A stretch of DNA of 64,000 bases. Origin: Sporosarcina aquimarina. GTDB lineage: Bacteria > Bacillota > Bacilli > Bacillales_A > Planococcaceae. The translations under genes were made by a program, and so were the position numbers. The stretch is from contig NZ_JAMBOM010000007.1 of the NCBI RefSeq assembly GCF_023715615.1, forward strand, positions 1 through 64,000, read 5' to 3'. Shown here in pieces: positions 61,794 through 64,000 of the stretch. Every line of letters begins with the position of its first letter. The first letter of the stretch is position 1. A model generated the notes under the pieces. It did not search any database. It was not told the DNA's origin and was given only the letters and a program-made list of their open reading frames with translations.

Positions 61794-63581
61794 TTAAACT
61801 ACATATTTCGCAGCATCGATCAGCTTGACAGATGCTTCGCGCTTCTTCGCAATCACGTTATATGGATTCGAGCGAGTCAATTTACGCAATGCAGATACCA
61901 TCATACGTTGGTTGTCTCCATCCACTGCAGCGTAAAGTGTTTCTTTTGCATCCCTTTCAATTGCTGCGAATGCTTCTTGACAGAAGATTTCTGTGTACAA
62001 GATTTTTTGTTGCTCTTTTTCCGCCCCGTTTTTCGCAACTGCTTTTTCAGTACGAAGGAGCGCAGATTCCATTGCAAAGATGTTATTAGCGATATCCGCA
62101 ATGTTCACAAGAACTTCTTGTTCCTGTTCGAGTTTCGTACCGTACCGTTGTGCAGCTAATCCTGCAGCTAGCAAACCGATTTTCTTCGCATTCTTCACAA
62201 GAACTCTTTCTTGCTCAAGAGGAGCGTCCCCAATTTCTTCAGGCATCATCATAAGCAACTCTTCTTGAAGCGCTTGCGCTTGTTGCAACAATGGCAACTC
62301 ACCTTTTAATGCCTTCTTCATGAATGTGCCTGGTACAATCATACGGTTAATTTCATTTGTTCCTTCAAAGATGCGGTTGATTCGTGAATCACGGTATGCG
62401 CGCTCCACTTCGTATTCAGCCATGAAGCCGTATCCGCCGTGTAATTGAACCGCTTCGTCCACGATATAGTCAAGTGTCTCAGAACCAACAACTTTGTTAA
62501 TAGAACATTCAATAGCGTACTCAGCAATCGCAGCTGCAATTGCTTTTCCGTCTTTTTGTTGCTCCGCAGTCATTTGGCTTTGACGTTGCTCGAAGTAACC
62601 CACTGTACGGTAAATCAAGCTCTCCGTCGCATACAGCTGAGATGCCATCGTTGCAATTTTTTCTTTCGTTAAGTTGAACGATGAAATCGGCGTATTGAAC
62701 TGCTTACGTTCGTTTGAATACGAAATCGCAAGTTCAAGAGCACGCTTCGATCCACCAACTGTACCGACTCCAAGCTTATAACGCCCTATATTCAAGATGT
62801 TAAATGCGATAATGTGACCACGGCCAACTTCTCCAAGCAAGTTTTCTACAGGAACTTCAGCATCAGATAAGATCAGTGTACGTGTCGATGAAGACTTGAT
62901 GCCCATCTTTTTCTCTTCCGCACCAACAGAAACACCAGGGAATTCACGTTCTACGATGAATGCTGAGAATTTATCGCCATCAATTTTCGCATAGACAACG
63001 AATACGTCAGCAAATCCAGCGTTTGTAATCCACTGCTTTTCACCATTCAAAACGTAGTGAGTACCCGCTGCGTTCAACTTCGCAGTCGTTTTAGCTCCAA
63101 GAGCATCTGATCCTGAACCTGGCTCAGTTAGTGCATACGCGGAGATTTTGTCCCCTGCTACAGAGTTCGGTAAGTACTTCTTCTTTTGCTCTTCATTACC
63201 GAACAATACGATTGGAAGCGTACCAATTCCAACATGTGCACCGTGAGTGATAGAAAAGCCACCTGCCACTGCTAATTTTTCAGAAATCAAAGCAGATGAG
63301 ATTTTATCCAACCCTAATCCTTCATATTCTTCTGGAACATCAGCACCTAGTAGACCGAGGTCTCCAGCTGACTTCAAAAGACGAACAGAATGTTCAAACT
63401 CGTGGTTCTCCAACTTATCCACAACTGGAAGCACTTCGTTTTTCACGTAGTCTTCCGCAGTTTTTGCAATCATCTTCTGCTCGTCAGAAAAATCTTCTGG
63501 AGTGAACACACGATCCGGTGTAATGTCTTCAGTTAAAAACGCCCCGCCTTTAATTAGCTCATTTGTCTTAGTCTCAGTCAT
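61794..63581 (-). CDS. fadE: Acyl-CoA dehydrogenase
   Basis: A 595-residue acyl-CoA dehydrogenase of the long VLCAD-like type. FAD/substrate motifs ISAYALTEPGSGSDALG (about 145-161), WITNAGFADVFVVYA, and HGGYGFMAEYEVERAYRDSRINRIFEGTNEINR (about 378-410) are present, with the catalytic Glu in FEGTNE. The C-terminal extension of about 180 residues is typical of Bacillales FadE (YusJ). It does the first beta-oxidation step. AGGAGG precedes the ATG. It follows fadA by 35 nt, in one operon. Confidence 0.95.
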   Translation of the reverse strand: MTETKTNELIKGGAFLTEDITPDRVFTPEDFSDEQKMIAKTAEDYVKNEVLPVVDKLENHEFEHSVRLLKSAGDLGLLGADVPEEYEGLGLDKISSALISEKLAVAGGFSITHGAHVGIGTLPIVLFGNEEQKKKYLPNSVAGDKISAYALTEPGSGSDALGAKTTAKLNAAGTHYVLNGEKQWITNAGFADVFVVYAKIDGDKFSAFIVEREFPGVSVGAEEKKMGIKSSSTRTLILSDAEVPVENLLGEVGRGHIIAFNILNIGRYKLGVGTVGGSKRALELAISYSNERKQFNTPISSFNLTKEKIATMASQLYATESLIYRTVGYFEQRQSQMTAEQQKDGKAIAAAIAEYAIECSINKVVGSETLDYIVDEAVQLHGGYGFMAEYEVERAYRDSRINRIFEGTNEINRMIVPGTFMKKALKGELPLLQQAQALQEELLMMMPEEIGDAPLEQERVLVKNAKKIGLLAAGLAAQRYGTKLEQEQEVLVNIADIANNIFAMESALLRTEKAVAKNGAEKEQQKILYTEIFCQEAFAAIERDAKETLYAAVDGDNQRMMVSALRKLTRSNPYNVIAKKREASVKLIDAAKYVV

Positions 63582-63616
63582 TTCTAGTTCCTCCTCTATT
63601 TTTCGTTCACGAATTT

Positions 63617-64000
63617 TTAAAGTAACTCAAACACGCCAGCTGCGCCCATTCCTCCACCGATACACATTGTAACGACACCGAATTGCTTGCCTTGACGTTT
63701 CAGTTCACTCATCATACGCACTGTCAAAATGGTTCCGGTTGCACCAAGTGGATGACCAAGGGCGATTGCGCCGCCATTGACATTCACTTTGCTTGTATCT
63801 AACTTCAGTTCACGAATGACTTGCAGAGATTGCGATGCGAATGCTTCGTTCAATTCCCATACGTCAATATCTTCAATGGACAGTCCAGCGATCTTCAACG
63901 CTTTTGGAATTGCAGCGATTGGACCAATTCCCATGATTTCAGGTGGGACTCCTGCTACTGCAAACGATCGGAACTTCGCGATTGGTGTAAGCCCTTCCGC
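63617..64000 (-). CDS. fadA: Acetyl-CoA C-acyltransferase (thiolase), 3' part only
   Basis: The last 127 codons of a thiolase are in the window; the frame continues to the edge without a stop ([20 protein letters not shown] reads before the first internal Met), so the 5' part lies outside. Motifs: [22 protein letters not shown] and the catalytic Cys in [17 protein letters not shown]. It cleaves 3-ketoacyl-CoA in beta-oxidation and is coupled to fadE. Its FadN partner is presumably just upstream, beyond the edge. Confidence 0.93.
   Translation of the reverse strand, partial: AEGLTPIAKFRSFAVAGVPPEIMGIGPIAAIPKALKIAGLSIEDIDVWELNEAFASQSLQVIRELKLDTSKVNVNGGAIALGHPLGATGTILTVRMMSELKRQGKQFGVVTMCIGGGMGAAGVFELL

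Overview
The window looks like the chromosome of a low-to-moderate GC, endospore-forming Bacillales bacterium, probably Planococcaceae (Sporosarcina-like). The reasons are gene content and order that follow the Bacillus subtilis yug-yuf-mrp-yui-yut-yun-suf-met-yus block, a Firmicutes-type 16S 5' end, lysine (L-box) and SAM (S-box) riboswitches, and the sporulation-associated yunB. The genus is an inference; no search was run.

Layout: 1-576 is the 5' end of a 16S rRNA gene on the minus strand with its long leader and two tandem promoters. 577-9585 holds a DMT permease, a CDF metal transporter, the alcohol dehydrogenase YugJ, and an arginine/ornithine catabolic cluster (rocA-rocD-rocG) with a divergent RocR-like regulator whose AAA+ domain is degenerate. 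9602-16529 holds yugI, yugE, patB, a lipoprotein cyclophilin, yuxJ, pbpD and yufK. 16906-22650 is a complete seven-gene mrpABCDEFG Na+/H+ antiporter operon. 22695-33378 is a housekeeping block: a Gly/Tyr-rich protein, leucyl aminopeptidase, yuiD, yuiB, NADH dehydrogenase yumB, Fe-S carriers yutM and nfuA, yuzD, yutJ, yuzB, yutF, yutE, yutD and lipA. 33738-38316 is a livFGMHK branched-chain amino acid ABC transporter. 38608-40550 is an NhaC-type transporter under a lysine riboswitch. 40555-45551 has yunB, yunD, yunE, yunF and a cell-wall amidase.

45707-50468 is the accessory zone. An AT-rich cassette (49-aa membrane protein, MerR regulator, GAP-family membrane protein, and a divergent DUF4097 lipoprotein) has two mirror-image promoters, each with a 19-bp spacer carrying nearly the same dyad. 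This is a textbook MerR-type switch controlling both directions. Next to it lies a roughly 2.1-kb integrated-element remnant bounded by a 21-bp direct repeat that copies the 3' end of sufB. It contains a broken tyrosine integrase and two lipoprotein genes; one is an Ltp-type (phage superinfection-exclusion-like) gene interrupted by a stop codon.

50448-64000 returns to conserved order: sufCDSUB, a DAACS-family symporter with a cre-like site over its promoter, metNIQ behind a SAM riboswitch, yusE, gcvH, yusI, and the fatty-acid oxidation genes fadE and fadA (cut by the window edge). A dispersed intergenic repeat occurs three times (about 16650, 44550 and 60040); one copy lies inside the metN 5' leader, between the SAM-riboswitch terminator and metN.

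The strongest candidates for new biology are the MerR/GAP/DUF4097 cassette with its paired operators, the sufB-targeting element with its lipoproteins, the RocR-like regulator without GAFTGA, Walker B or arginine-finger residues, and the hairpin-containing intergenic repeat.
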